Positions 1 to 10,211 of a DNA stretch of 37,347 bases are shown here, piece by piece. Source of the DNA: JANWLD01 sp036278875. GTDB lineage: Bacteria > Patescibacteriota > Saccharimonadia > Saccharimonadales > 2-12-FULL-41-12. The notes under the pieces were generated by a model. It saw only the letters and a program-made list of their open reading frames with translations. It had not been told where the DNA came from and searched no databases. Position numbers and translations under genes: made by a program. The DNA is taken from assembly GCA_036278875.1 (NCBI GenBank), contig DASUKF010000034.1, positions 1 through 37,347 on the forward strand, given 5' to 3'. The stretch's first letter is position 1; the number at the start of each line of letters is the position of its first letter.

Positions 1-2406
1 TCCGCCGGCATTACTGATCCGTATCGAATCTCCGGTAGTAGCAGGCTGAAGTAATGCAGTTCCGTTATTGCGGGTCCAGAATCCTACGGTACCACTGGTA
101 TTAGTAGTGCTGATTGTGCCGCTACAGGTAAGATTGCCGGTGGCCCCGGCTACCGTACAACCGGTAGCACCACTGCCCCCGGCCAAGTTGATACTAGTGG
201 CTGTATTAGAACCAGGACCGATATTAAGCGCGGTAGTAGCGCCAGCCAATAGATTGAAGGTGGTTTGATTAGTAGTGAGGTCTCCTCCTTGTATCTGTAT
301 ATCACCGGCAGTAGTAAGGTTGCCCGAATTGTTAACAACAAAGACATTGGCGCTGCTATTAGCTAATTGTAATAGATCGGCTGTACCGGTGTTCTTACCG
401 CGTATTACCGTATCGCTGTTGCTCTGGACATACAGCTCATTGCCAGCCAGAGAGCCGGCCGTGCCTATGCCGACCTCACCATTCTGGGTGTCTACCGTGA
501 AGAGGGGCGTGCTGTCACTGTACTGTACCTGGAAGGCTTTGGTTGAATCTACTCCCGGTTTTACTACCACGCCAGTATTAGTGGTCCCTGCTGGGGCCAA
601 TGTAATATTATTGGCTCCTGTGGAGTTTATATTGACTGTATTGGTAGATTGCAATATGACACCTGCTCCGCTACGGTCAAACGTAAGAACGTCATGTGTA
701 ACACCGCTGGCATCGAGACCGGACAGGTGAACCGTGTTATTGACACCGGTGTAGTAAAGCTTGCCGGCACTTGCGCCAACGTCGGCGGCCTCGCCGAACA
801 GTAATTGCGCCTCATCACCACTACCATCTGTCCAGTTGCTGTTAATCACTAGTTTGCCAACTCCCGAACCTGAACCACTTGGTGGCCTGATAATTGTCTG
901 TCCGTTTTGAGTATCGACCGTTAACAGAGCCTGATCACCTGTGCCCTGTACCTGGAATGCGGCGGTAGAATCGGTAGAATTCTGGAACAGTATATCTCCG
1001 TTAGTGCCAAGTACTACATTATTGCTATTACCACCGGCTCCGAGCCTTAGGGTGCCTAAAGCATCGGTAGCTTCAATGTAATTAGAACCGTCTCTGGAAA
1101 AGTACAAGCCGTTACCGTCAGTATCGAAAGTAGCTGAGCCAAGCAATCCATTAACAGTTAGTCCGTGTGAAGTACCGGCGGTACCTACAACTAGACTACC
1201 GTCCGTATTGAGTGTAGTAGCTGCGGAGCGGTAGATACTGGTGTCACCCCCGATCTGAATACCAGCCTGGAAGGACGGCCCTATATTGTTGCCTATACAG
1301 ACTTCTTCGGCAGCCGTCCCCGTTTGGCTGGCGCATATTTGGTCGCCTGAAGATATAGTTTGATCGGCCCAAAAATCTCCCCAAGTACTGAGGTTGTCAG
1401 CTACAATTAACTCGCCATCTGTGGTTAGCTGACCGGCGGCGGAACGATAGAGGTTAGTATCAGTCGGATTTGTACCGTCGCCCCACTCTATCGTACCTCC
1501 TGCCTGTATATTTAATCTATTGGCCGTGTCACTGATTGTCTTTAGGGCAAGTGCGCTTTGGCTTGTGCTACTTCTTTTCAATAACCCCCCGCCTGAGCTG
1601 CCTACAGCAAATAAAGCGTTGCCACTGGAATCTTCGATACGGAATATATCAGCAGTTTGGCCAACAGCCGCTTGTATAACGCCGCCCACACTGCCTGATG
1701 CGGCACTTTGGATAGCAAAGTTAGCCGCCGTTTGTATGCTAGTTCCATTCTGTATATAGCTTCCTGACCCGCTGGCGGTGGCAAACCCGCAGTTTGAACT
1801 ACCCTGTATACAAAGTGTTCCGGATTCATCGGGTAAGAGAATGCTGTTTGCTCCGGTCTGGGTGTCCCAGTCTAAGGTTGAAGTGTTAGCACCTGTCGTT
1901 TTGGCCAAAGTACCTGCAGTTAATGCGTAAGGTACTGCGGAGAGTTTAAGCCTGGGGCTCATCTCTCCGTCCCAAGTCGGTGTCGCAGTCTGGGTAGTCC
2001 CGCCGATGTTAATCGTCAGCCACTCTTCCTGGCTCCAGTCAATGCTGGGCAGTGCCGTCTGCGAGCCGAGATATACAGACAGGTAGCCATTGACTACTCT
2101 GACCCTGTTGTCATTACCGGCAGTAACACCGTTACTGTCATAGTAGGTTTCCGTCCACTGGGCAGTGCCGCCACTGGAAGCGCTGTAGAGTTTGAACTGG
2201 GCGTTGTAGAACCCGTCCGGTACCAATGCTCCCGAATTGGAAAGCAGCCTGGCCTGGAAGTTGATGGTGGAAGAGGTGGCGGCCTCTACCCTGTTATGAC
2301 CGGCCTGGTTGAAAAGCCCCGCTAAGCTGATTGAAAAAACCAAAGCCAACAGAAGCCATAGGTTGGTCAAAAGAAATAGCTTCTTTGGTCTTGATTGTTT
2401 GAACAT
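1..2406 (-). CDS. Large secreted tail-fibre-like repeat surface protein, 3' end outside window
   Basis: The reverse-strand frame is open from an ATG at 2406 to the window edge, giving 802 residues without a stop, so the C-terminus is missing. Residues 1-45 form a signal peptide: basic start, hydrophobic LLLALVFSISLAG core, and a likely cleavage site after RVEA. Next comes a module reading STINFQARLLSNSGALVPDG, then PDESGTLCIQGSSNC. After that there are degenerate repeats such as FRIEDSSGNALFAVG, AFQVQ...LLTVDTQNG and TNLYRSAA..LTTDGEL. This Gly/Thr/Ser/Asn-rich beta architecture resembles phage tail-fibre and CPR surface proteins. I infer an exported, possibly adhesive, protein; no enzyme motif was seen. 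It has its own promoter and an A/C-only leader without a Shine-Dalgarno sequence. Confidence 0.8.
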   Translation of the reverse strand, partial: MFKQSRPKKLFLLTNLWLLLALVFSISLAGLFNQAGHNRVEAATSSTINFQARLLSNSGALVPDGFYNAQFKLYSASSGGTAQWTETYYDSNGVTAGNDNRVRVVNGYLSVYLGSQTALPSIDWSQEEWLTINIGGTTQTATPTWDGEMSPRLKLSAVPYALTAGTLAKTTGANTSTLDWDTQTGANSILLPDESGTLCIQGSSNCGFATASGSGSYIQNGTSIQTAANFAIQSAASGSVGGVIQAAVGQTADIFRIEDSSGNALFAVGSSGGGLLKRSSTSQSALALKTISDTANRLNIQAGGTIEWGDGTNPTDTNLYRSAAGQLTTDGELIVADNLSTWGDFWADQTISSGDQICASQTGTAAEEVCIGNNIGPSFQAGIQIGGDTSIYRSAATTLNTDGSLVVGTAGTSHGLTVNGLLGSATFDTDGNGLYFSRDGSNYIEATDALGTLRLGAGGNSNNVVLGTNGDILFQNSTDSTAAFQVQGTGDQALLTVDTQNGQTIIRPPSGSGSGVGKLVINSNWTDGSGDEAQLLFGEAADVGASAGKLYYTGVNNTVHLSGLDASGVTHDVLTFDRSGAGVILQSTNTVNINSTGANNITLAPAGTTNTGVVVKPGVDSTKAFQVQYSDSTPLFTVDTQNGEVGIGTAGSLAGNELYVQSNSDTVIRGKNTGTADLLQLANSSANVFVVNNSGNLTTAGDIQIQGGDLTTNQTTFNLLAGATTALNIGPGSNTATSINLAGGSGATGCTVAGATGNLTCSGTISTTNTSGTVGFWTRNNGTALLQPATTGDSIRISNAGG

Positions 2407-2463
2407 TTTGTTTTTTGTTTTGGTTATTTTTGTTTTTGTTTAATGAGTAAATAACCAGTTCAA

Positions 2464-2492
2464 ATTATGCTACTCGTTCTAACCTGTTGCAA
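2464..2492 (-). promoter_or_regulatory. Promoter of the surface-protein gene
   Basis: On the minus strand TTGCAA (2487-2492), a 17-base spacer and CATAAT (2464-2469) form a sigma70-type promoter. Transcription would start near 2457. The resulting leader of about 50 bases is G-free over its last 35 and lacks a Shine-Dalgarno sequence. Confidence 0.55.
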
Positions 2493-2530
2493 CACTTTTC
2501 AAGTAAAAAACGAACAAATAATTTAATAAG

Positions 2531-2539
2531 TTATCCACA
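2531..2539 (+). other. Single perfect DnaA-box sequence TTATCCACA
   Basis: TTATCCACA matches the consensus DnaA box. It lies in AT-rich DNA between tRNA-Ile and the surface-protein promoter. I see no cluster of further boxes and no dnaA or dnaN gene nearby, so it is noted only as a possible isolated DnaA site. Confidence 0.3.
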
Positions 2540-2613
2540 GGTATGGCTTACGTTGTTGACTTGTAAACAACAATAATTTCCAACATCAGATGTAAACTTA
2601 ATCGGAATCGTCA

Positions 2614-2690
2614 TGGTGGGGCTGGGAGGACTTGAACCACCGACCTCGTCATTATCAGTGACGCGCTCTAACCAGCTGAGCTACAGCCCC
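2614..2690 (-). tRNA. tRNA-Ile (GAT)
   Basis: The reverse strand folds into a cloverleaf with acceptor GGGGCTG/CAGCCCC, anticodon stem CGTCA/TGACG around loop CTGATAA (anticodon GAT), T-loop TTCAAGT and an encoded 3' ACCA. It is the second gene of a two-tRNA unit downstream of tRNA-Ala. The order Ala then Ile is the reverse of the usual Ile-Ala order in rRNA spacers. Confidence 0.97.
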
Positions 2691-2726
2691 CTAATTAATA
2701 GAGTCCCTCAAAATAAGGAAGTTTCG

Positions 2727-2760
2727 TGGTGGAGACGCCAAAGCAAGCTTTAGCATCCCC
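2727..2760 (-). other. tRNA-Ala acceptor-like minihelix ending in ACCA
   Basis: Two bases after the CCA of tRNA-Ala the transcript can fold into a hairpin: GGGGATGC and GCGTCTCC pair, continuing through a TAAAGC/GCTTTG stem, for about 13 pairs with three G-U wobbles. It ends in single-stranded ACCA. The third pair is G-U and the unpaired 73-equivalent base is A, the same as in the neighbouring tRNA-Ala. The structure is seen in the sequence; any role as an aminoacylation or processing substrate is inference. Confidence 0.45.
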
Positions 2761-2762
2761 AT

Positions 2763-2839
2763 TGGTGGAGCGTCGGGGAGTCGAACCCCGGACCTCCTGC
2801 TTGCAAAGCAGGCGCTCTAGCCAGCTGAGCTAACGCCCC
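2763..2839 (-). tRNA. tRNA-Ala (TGC)
   Basis: The reverse strand folds into a cloverleaf with acceptor GGGGCGT/ACGCTCC, including the G3-U70 identity pair. The anticodon loop is TTTGCAA (anticodon TGC), the T-loop is TTCGACT, and ACCA is encoded. It lies downstream of the 16S gene but has its own promoter and is separated from 16S by a terminator. Confidence 0.97.
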
Positions 2840-2868
2840 ATAAATATCTGGAGGAAAAATACCAAGTT

Positions 2869-2897
2869 ATTGTAGCTTAAAACACCTTATAATCCAA
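2869..2897 (-). promoter_or_regulatory. Promoter of the tRNA-Ala/tRNA-Ile unit
   Basis: On the minus strand TTGGAT (2892-2897), a 17-base spacer and TACAAT (2869-2874) form a promoter between the 16S terminator and tRNA-Ala. It implies the tRNAs are transcribed separately from 16S. Confidence 0.5.
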
Positions 2898-2910
2898 CGC
2901 TTGAAACTAA

Positions 2911-2934
2911 AAAATCCCCTGGTTCGGGGATTTT
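2911..2934 (-). terminator. Intrinsic terminator of the 16S rRNA transcript
   Basis: The minus strand reads AAAATCCCC, a six-base loop, then GGGGATTTTTT, a perfect nine-pair stem running into a T tract. It follows directly after the 3' arm of the pre-16S processing stem and precedes the tRNA promoter. Confidence 0.75.
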
Positions 2935-2964
2935 GTTAAAAACCTTGGTAGTGCAATCAACGTC
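2935..2964 (-). other. 3' arm of the pre-16S processing stem
   Basis: This trailer segment is the reverse complement of 4642-4672 in the 16S leader. TAGTGCAATCAACGTC on the plus strand at 2949-2964 matches GACGTTGATTTGCACTA at 4642-4658 with one bulged base. An outer block, GTTAAAAAC (2935-2943), pairs with GTTTTTAAC (4664-4672). Such leader-trailer helices enclose 16S rRNA and are normally cut by RNase III. Confidence 0.75.
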
Positions 2965-3087
2965 TCGTCCGTAAAAGTGAAGCTATTTCCTCATAGAATA
3001 ACTATCCTGCTTCAATCAGACAGATACTCGAGGATCGACCATAGCTCAAGTAGTCTATAGAGCTACTTGGCTTGGTAATCTCCCTAG

Positions 3088-4552
<1,465 letters not shown>

Positions 4553-4641
4553 AGAATCTGTTCTAGCATCAGTCTAAAACTGACTTACTATTTAAAACAG
4601 TTCAATATATCCGCCTAAACCTAAAGGTTCGGCGGTGAACT

Positions 4642-4672
4642 GACGTTGATTTGCACTATCTAAGTTTTTAAC
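4642..4672 (-). other. 5' arm of the pre-16S processing stem
   Basis: This leader segment pairs with 2935-2964 to form a helix of about 25 pairs that closes around 16S. It lies roughly 90 bases upstream of the mature 5' end and about 45 bases downstream of the inferred start of transcription. Confidence 0.75.
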
Positions 4673-4722
4673 GAGCGCTTTTACAAGAGAAACCAATAGA
4701 TAACTCCCGAAAAGCTCATAGC

Positions 4723-4752
4723 ATCTTACACTAATGTTTACACTGGTGTCAA
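4723..4752 (-). promoter_or_regulatory. 16S rRNA promoter
   Basis: On the minus strand TTGACA (4747-4752), an 18-base spacer and TAAGAT (4723-4728), preceded by GTG, make a strong promoter. The gap to the mature 16S 5' end is about 165 bases and contains the processing-stem arm and a second hairpin (CAGTTCA/TGAACTG with CCGCC/GGCGG). Confidence 0.7.
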
Positions 4753-4760
4753 CGAATAAG

Positions 4761-5528
4761 CTAAACTTTTTTATTTTTTACGGTTTTAAGGAGCAATTCG
4801 GACTCGTCGGACATGATTCCGTCCACACCCAGCTTCACCATCTTTTTCATGGCTTTTTGATTGTTCACTGTCCACGCATAGACATAGATGTTATTTTTAT
4901 GAGCCAATCTTATAAGACGCTTATTTATACGCGTATAAGAAATCTGAAGATACCTTACCCCCAGTAATCTGATATAACGGATAAATAAGCTGTTGATAGG
5001 GCTTAACGCCTTGGCGCTCACGCGGCTAAGGCACAGGGACGCCTGCCTGTCATGGCCTCTTAGAAGCTGGTTGGCTTTAAGGCTGCGATACAGACTAAAG
5101 GAAGTTATTATCACCCGGTCTTCCGCGCCCAGCCTCTTTATAAGTTTGACTAGGGGGCCTATAGCTTCTCTGGTCTTAACATCTATACTGAACAAAACCT
5201 TGGGATAAGCTCTCAAAATATCTTCCAGCTTAGGTATTTCCTGGCCGTCTGGCAGTTTTTGAGCGCGTACCTGCGCATAGGTAAGTTTTTGCACCTTACG
5301 GCGCAACTCAAGGCCGCTATGGCGCTTGGTATACCAGTTGTGCGCGCCATGATAACAAAGAACCTGGTTGTCCCTGGTTACTATTACATCTGTTTCAATG
5401 AACTTATAGCCTAGTCTGACTGCGCTCTTGAACGCTTTGGCTGTGTTCTCGTAAGCCCCTTCGGCCGCATTACCGCCTCTATGCGCAAACAAGTGCGGTT
5501 TTTTAATACTTCGGAAAAGTACTGGCAT
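4761..5528 (-). CDS. Glycerophosphodiester phosphodiesterase family protein
   Basis: This 255-residue protein belongs to the GDPD TIM-barrel family, which hydrolyses glycerophosphodiesters to glycerol-3-phosphate and an alcohol. Visible family motifs are AHRGG (His16, Arg17), YENT, ETDV (Glu45, Asp47), SIDVK and the C-terminal GVDGIMSDE. The usual His-Asp pair after the metal ligands reads His60-Gly here, so the general acid/base His is kept but its partner differs. No signal peptide or membrane segment is visible, so a cytoplasmic location is likely. The ATG lies 12 bases after the gyrA stop, with no clear Shine-Dalgarno sequence, and the gene probably ends the gyrB-gyrA operon. It ends just before the 16S promoter. 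Confidence 0.85.
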   Translation of the reverse strand: MPVLFRSIKKPHLFAHRGGNAAEGAYENTAKAFKSAVRLGYKFIETDVIVTRDNQVLCYHGAHNWYTKRHSGLELRRKVQKLTYAQVRAQKLPDGQEIPKLEDILRAYPKVLFSIDVKTREAIGPLVKLIKRLGAEDRVIITSFSLYRSLKANQLLRGHDRQASLCLSRVSAKALSPINSLFIRYIRLLGVRYLQISYTRINKRLIRLAHKNNIYVYAWTVNNQKAMKKMVKLGVDGIMSDESELLLKTVKNKKV

Positions 5529-5540
5529 TTTCTAAAATAT

Positions 5541-8057
5541 TTAATTCGTTTCTTTCTCAGGTGGCTCTTCTTCGTCCCTGTCGACCAGGGCCAAAGAAAC
5601 TACACGATCTTTATCATTGAGGCGCATTATCCTGACGCCCTGGGTAGCTCTGCCAAGGCTTGGTATATCCTTTAGACCCAGTCTGATGGTCTGGCCGGCT
5701 GCAGAAATAAGTATTATCTCCTGGTTATCGTCTCCGGATAGGGTTTTAACACCTATGAGTTTGCCTGTTTTGTCATTTACCACCGCTGAGCGTATACCTA
5801 CGCCACCCCGTGCATGAGCTGTGAACTGAGCTATCTTGGTACGCTTGCCATATCCGTACTGGCTAATTACAAATATGCTTGAGCCTTCTTCGACTATATC
5901 CATACCTATGACTTGATCGCCCGAGCGCAGTCTGATGCCGCGCACACCTCTGGCTACCCTGCCCATAGGCCGGACGCCTTTTTCGTGGAATCTTATTGCC
6001 TGCCCTTCGGAAGTAGATATGACCACCTCGTCTTCACCTGTAGTCATACGTATCCATTTAAGCTCATCACCGTCATTCAAGTTAATCGCTATAAGGCCCG
6101 AGCTTCTGACATTTCTATATTGATCAAAAGCAGTTTTCTTAACAACACCTTTAATAGTACACATTATGAGGTTCTTGCCGTCAGTTTGTTTATTGATATT
6201 TATTACAGCACTTACTGTTTCTTCAGGCTGCAGCTGCAGTAAGTTAACTATGGCCACGCCTTTGGCGTTAAGGTTGGCTGCAGGCACTTCGTAGGTCTTA
6301 AGCCTGAATACCCGGCCCCGGTTAGTGAAGAATAACAGATAATCGTGAGTGCTGGCATTCACCACATGTTCGATAACATCTTCGTCCCGGGTCAGCATTC
6401 CCCGGCGTCCCTTGCCACCGCGGTTCTGACGCTTATAATCGTCTATGGTGGTGCGTTTTACATAGTTAGCCGCTGTAAGTGTAACAACGACTTGTTCATC
6501 CGGAATCAAATCTTCGTCACTCATCTTACCTAATTCGCCGGGTACGACTTTTGTTCTGCGCTCATCGCCGAACTGTTTCTTAAGTTCCAGTATTTCGTCC
6601 TTGATTATCTTGAAGATTTTCTTCTCGTCGGCCAGGATTCCTTCGAGCTTGGCTATCAGTTTTAACAATTCAGCAAGCTCGTTCTCGACTTTTTTGCGTT
6701 CCAGCCCAGCTAGGGCCCTCAGCTGCATAGCAAGTATGGCCTTTGCTTGTATTTCGCTAAGCTTGAATTTCTTCATCAGATTGGCCTGGGCTTCTTCGGT
6801 AGTTTCGCTGGCCCGTATAATCTTTATAACTTCATCTATATGATCCAAAGCGATTTTAAGACCTTCAAGTATATGGGCTCTCTCCTGGGCCTTCTTAAGC
6901 TCGTACTGCGTGCGTTTCCTAATAACTTGCTGCCGGTGTTTAATATACTCCTGTATGATGTCCTGGAGGCCCAGTACGCGCGGCTGTATACCGTCTACCA
7001 GGGCCAGCATGTTGTAGTGGAAGGTACTCTGCAAAGCCGTAAGTTTATATAACTGGTTCAATAGTTTCTTAGGATAGGCGTCCTTTTTAAGATCGATGAC
7101 TATCTTTACATTGCCCCTGGCACTCTCATCCCTAATGTCACTGATACCGCTTATTTTCTTGTCCTTTACCAGGTCGGCCATCTTTTCTATCAGGCTAGCT
7201 TTGTTCAGAGCATAAGGTATCTCTGTAATAATTATCTGATGCTTGCCCTTATTATTCTCTTGTATCTCTGCTACTCCCCTGACAACGACTCCGCCCTTTC
7301 CTGTAGCGAAAGCCGACCGTATGGAGTCTTTACCGTATACGATACCTCCCGTAGGAAAATCAGGGCCTTGGACATATTCCATCAATTCATCGAGAGTAAT
7401 TTCAGAGTTGTCTATAGTAGCCACTATCGCATCCACTATTTCGCTCAGGTTGTGCGGAGGTATATTGGTAGCCATACCCACGGCTATACCCATCTGACCG
7501 TTCAATAGCAGGTTAGGCAGGCCTGCCGGCAATACTTCAGGCTCACGTTCACTGCCGTCATAGTTATCGCGGAAAACTACGGTTTCCTTATCTATATCCT
7601 GTAGTAAAGCCGAGCCGGCCCTAGCCATTCTGGCTTCCGTATACCTCTGGGCAGCGGGTGGGTCTCCATCCATGGAACCGAAGTTACCCTGGCCTGAAAC
7701 AAGCAGATACCGTGTAGACCAGTTTTGAGCCAAACGGACCATTGCATCATAAATGGCCACATCGCCATGCGGATGGTATTTACCCATGACATCACCGGTG
7801 ATACGGGCGCTTTTTACGAATTTGCCGCCGGGCCTCCAGCCATTTTTTTCCATAGAATAAAGTATCCGTCTATGAACCGGCTTCAAACCGTCTCGCACGT
7901 CAGGAAGAGCTCTGGAAACAATAACGCTCATGGAATATTTGAGATAGCTGTCCTCCATGATATCTTCGACAGTCCTGAGCTCAACTTCCCGGGAATGTTC
8001 GTCATTCAAAGTCAGCTGATTTTCCAGTTCTTCCTGGGGTTTTTCCGGTTCTTCCAT
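5541..8057 (-). CDS. gyrA: DNA gyrase subunit A
   Basis: The 838-residue product is the DNA breakage-reunion subunit of gyrase. The catalytic tyrosine is Tyr139 in AAQRYTEARMA. The quinolone-determining region reads KYHPHGDVAIYD, so the position equivalent to E. coli Ser83 is Val100 while the following Asp (Asp104) is kept. The C-terminal beta-pinwheel contains the gyrase-specific GyrA box QNRGGKG near residue 540, which argues for gyrase rather than topoisomerase IV. It starts two bases after the gyrB stop and is very likely cotranscribed with it. The N-terminal extension of about 25 acidic residues is unremarkable. Confidence 0.98.
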   Translation of the reverse strand: MEEPEKPQEELENQLTLNDEHSREVELRTVEDIMEDSYLKYSMSVIVSRALPDVRDGLKPVHRRILYSMEKNGWRPGGKFVKSARITGDVMGKYHPHGDVAIYDAMVRLAQNWSTRYLLVSGQGNFGSMDGDPPAAQRYTEARMARAGSALLQDIDKETVVFRDNYDGSEREPEVLPAGLPNLLLNGQMGIAVGMATNIPPHNLSEIVDAIVATIDNSEITLDELMEYVQGPDFPTGGIVYGKDSIRSAFATGKGGVVVRGVAEIQENNKGKHQIIITEIPYALNKASLIEKMADLVKDKKISGISDIRDESARGNVKIVIDLKKDAYPKKLLNQLYKLTALQSTFHYNMLALVDGIQPRVLGLQDIIQEYIKHRQQVIRKRTQYELKKAQERAHILEGLKIALDHIDEVIKIIRASETTEEAQANLMKKFKLSEIQAKAILAMQLRALAGLERKKVENELAELLKLIAKLEGILADEKKIFKIIKDEILELKKQFGDERRTKVVPGELGKMSDEDLIPDEQVVVTLTAANYVKRTTIDDYKRQNRGGKGRRGMLTRDEDVIEHVVNASTHDYLLFFTNRGRVFRLKTYEVPAANLNAKGVAIVNLLQLQPEETVSAVININKQTDGKNLIMCTIKGVVKKTAFDQYRNVRSSGLIAINLNDGDELKWIRMTTGEDEVVISTSEGQAIRFHEKGVRPMGRVARGVRGIRLRSGDQVIGMDIVEEGSSIFVISQYGYGKRTKIAQFTAHARGGVGIRSAVVNDKTGKLIGVKTLSGDDNQEIILISAAGQTIRLGLKDIPSLGRATQGVRIMRLNDKDRVVSLALVDRDEEEPPEKETN

Positions 8058-8059
8058 TA

Positions 8060-10021
8060 TTAAATATCCAAATCCTTTACAAACTTAGCATGCGTCTGAA
8101 TAAAGTTCTTCCTCAGCTCCACCTCTGTTCCCATGAGCTTATTGAATATGGCATCGGCTTTCTCGGCATCTTCAAGGCGTACCCGTATAAGCACACGGTT
8201 TTCGGGGTTCATGGTAGTCTCCCATAGCTGTTCCGCATCCATTTCGCCAAGACCCTTGTACCGCTGAATATCGGTAAGGCCTGCCTGTTTTATCTTGTCA
8301 TCAGACTTGTTCAGTTTCGTTCCGCGGTCCTGGCGTTCTTTTATAAGATCATTTACTATCTGGTCCCTTTCCTCGTCGGAATAGGCATAATGTTTCTTAT
8401 TGCTGGGAGCTTTTAACAGATAAAGCGGTGGTTTGGCCAGGAACAGATGGCCACCGTCAATGACGGGTCTCATATGGCGGAAGAAGAAAGTTAGCAGCAG
8501 AGTACTGATATGACTGCCGTCTACGTCGGCATCAGTCATTATTATCACCCTGTCGTACCTTAGCCCTTCCATACTGAACTGTTCCTCAATCCCTACACCC
8601 AGTGCTTTTATAAGAGTCACTATCTCGTTATTAGCCAGCATCTTATCCAGACGCGCCCTCTCTACATTAAGGACTTTTCCTCTTAGAGGAAGTATGGCCT
8701 GGGTCCTGCTGTCCCGTCCGCTCTTGGCAGAACCGCCCGCGGAATCGCCCTCTACCAAATAAAGTTCCGCGTCTTTTGGATCCCTGCTTGAGCAATCCGC
8801 CAGCTTGCCCGGAAGACCCGAGCCTTCCAAGGCACCCTTACGGATTATATTTTCTCGGGCAGCACGGGCGGCCTTGCGGGCGCGGGCGGCTAGCAATGCC
8901 TTGCCCACTATCTTCCGTGCTACGGCAGGGTGTTCCTCCAGATAATAGTTAAAATACTCTGATAGAACCTGTTCTACATAGCCTCGTACCTCCGGATTAC
9001 CCAGCTTGTTCTTTGTCTGACCTTCGAACTGGGGGTCCGGATGCTTTACCAATATGACAGCGGTAAGCCCCTCTCTTGTATCCTCGCCTGAGAGATTCTC
9101 CTCTTTTTCCTTAATCAAACCGTTCTTGCGCGCGTAATCATTTATAACTCTTGTCAGAGCGGCACGGAAGCCGGTCAGGTGCGTACCGCCCTCCGGGTTG
9201 TACACGTTGTTGGCGAAAGCCCTGACGGATTCGGTAAAAGCATCCACGTACTGGATAGCAAGTTCTATCTGACAGCCTTCTACGTCCTTGTCTACATAAA
9301 ATACCTCGTCATCAATAACATCTTTGCCAAGATTAAGATGTTTTACATACGATTTTATACCCCCGTCAAAATAAAAACCGTAGTTCTCGCCTATTCTCTC
9401 ATCCTTGACCAGAGCTTTTATACCTTTTGTGAGATAGGCTTGATGTCTAAGGTAATCGATAACCCAGTCGTACTCAAAATCTACTGTTTCAAAGATGGTT
9501 TCATCAGGATAAAAAGTGATGCTCGTACCTGTTTTGTCCGTTTTTCCGTCTTTCTTCAGTTCATAAAGGGGAGCCCCTCTCTCATATTCCTGCACATACG
9601 CGTATCCGTCCATATAGACCTCTGCCTTAAGCTTGGATGATAGAGCGTTCACAACACTAATACCTACGCCATGCAAACCGCTGGAAACCTTATAGCCGCC
9701 GCCGCCGAACTTACCTCCGGCATGAAGCACGGTAAGTACGGTTTCTAAGGTACTTTTTTTAGTCTTAGGATGTTTATCTACAGGTATGCCACGACCGTTG
9801 TCGTCTACTTTGACTCCGCCGTCAGCCAGCAATGTTATTTTCAGCTCGGTAGCGTGACCCGCTATAGCCTCATCCACGGAGTTGTCCGCTACTTCTTTGA
9901 TAAGATGATGCAAGCCGTCCCGGCCCGTACCACCGATATACATGCCTGGACGTTTACGGACAGGCTCCAGCCCCTCCAAGACCTGTATAGAGCCTGAATC
10001 ATATCCTTTTTGTTTTGCCAT
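8060..10021 (-). CDS. gyrB: DNA gyrase subunit B
   Basis: The 653-residue ATPase subunit of gyrase has a GHKL ATP-binding domain (EVADNSVDEA, DDNGRGIPV, GLHGVGISVVNALS). Its TOPRIM domain carries EGDSAGG and the metal-binding DADVDG, and the C-terminus has QRYKGLGEM. It forms A2B2 gyrase with the following gyrA and introduces negative supercoils. An AGGAGG lies 14 bases before the ATG, a rather long spacing. A promoter sits about 70 bases upstream, divergent from the next gene on the plus strand. Length and motifs are typical of the family. Confidence 0.98.
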   Translation of the reverse strand: MAKQKGYDSGSIQVLEGLEPVRKRPGMYIGGTGRDGLHHLIKEVADNSVDEAIAGHATELKITLLADGGVKVDDNGRGIPVDKHPKTKKSTLETVLTVLHAGGKFGGGGYKVSSGLHGVGISVVNALSSKLKAEVYMDGYAYVQEYERGAPLYELKKDGKTDKTGTSITFYPDETIFETVDFEYDWVIDYLRHQAYLTKGIKALVKDERIGENYGFYFDGGIKSYVKHLNLGKDVIDDEVFYVDKDVEGCQIELAIQYVDAFTESVRAFANNVYNPEGGTHLTGFRAALTRVINDYARKNGLIKEKEENLSGEDTREGLTAVILVKHPDPQFEGQTKNKLGNPEVRGYVEQVLSEYFNYYLEEHPAVARKIVGKALLAARARKAARAARENIIRKGALEGSGLPGKLADCSSRDPKDAELYLVEGDSAGGSAKSGRDSRTQAILPLRGKVLNVERARLDKMLANNEIVTLIKALGVGIEEQFSMEGLRYDRVIIMTDADVDGSHISTLLLTFFFRHMRPVIDGGHLFLAKPPLYLLKAPSNKKHYAYSDEERDQIVNDLIKERQDRGTKLNKSDDKIKQAGLTDIQRYKGLGEMDAEQLWETTMNPENRVLIRVRLEDAEKADAIFNKLMGTEVELRKNFIQTHAKFVKDLDI

Positions 10022-10093
10022 TATGCGTTTCTATCCCTCCTGATTGAAGCAAGTTTAGTATCAACCTGCCGGTGGCACCTGTTTCTTACATAC

Positions 10094-10121
10094 ATTATAC
10101 GATATTGAACACTTTTTTCAA
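10094..10121 (-). promoter_or_regulatory. Promoter of gyrB-gyrA
   Basis: On the minus strand TTGAAA (10116-10121), a 16-base spacer and TATAAT (10094-10099) form the promoter. The spacer overlaps the inverted repeat ATTGAA-N7-TTCAAT, a possible operator. A second TTGACA lies at 10130-10135 but is too far from the -10 box. The rest of 10022-10211 shows nothing else. Confidence 0.6.
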
Positions 10122-10211
10122 TACATATGTGTCAACAATTCAAGGATATGTAACTTGTATCAATACTTTAATCCGTGGTTCAATTAACCATAAGCAACAA
10201 GAGGAAATAGG

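Noticed and set aside
2531..2539. Replication origin
   Set aside because: Only one perfect DnaA box is present and dnaA, dnaN and rpmH are not nearby; a cumulative GC skew would decide.
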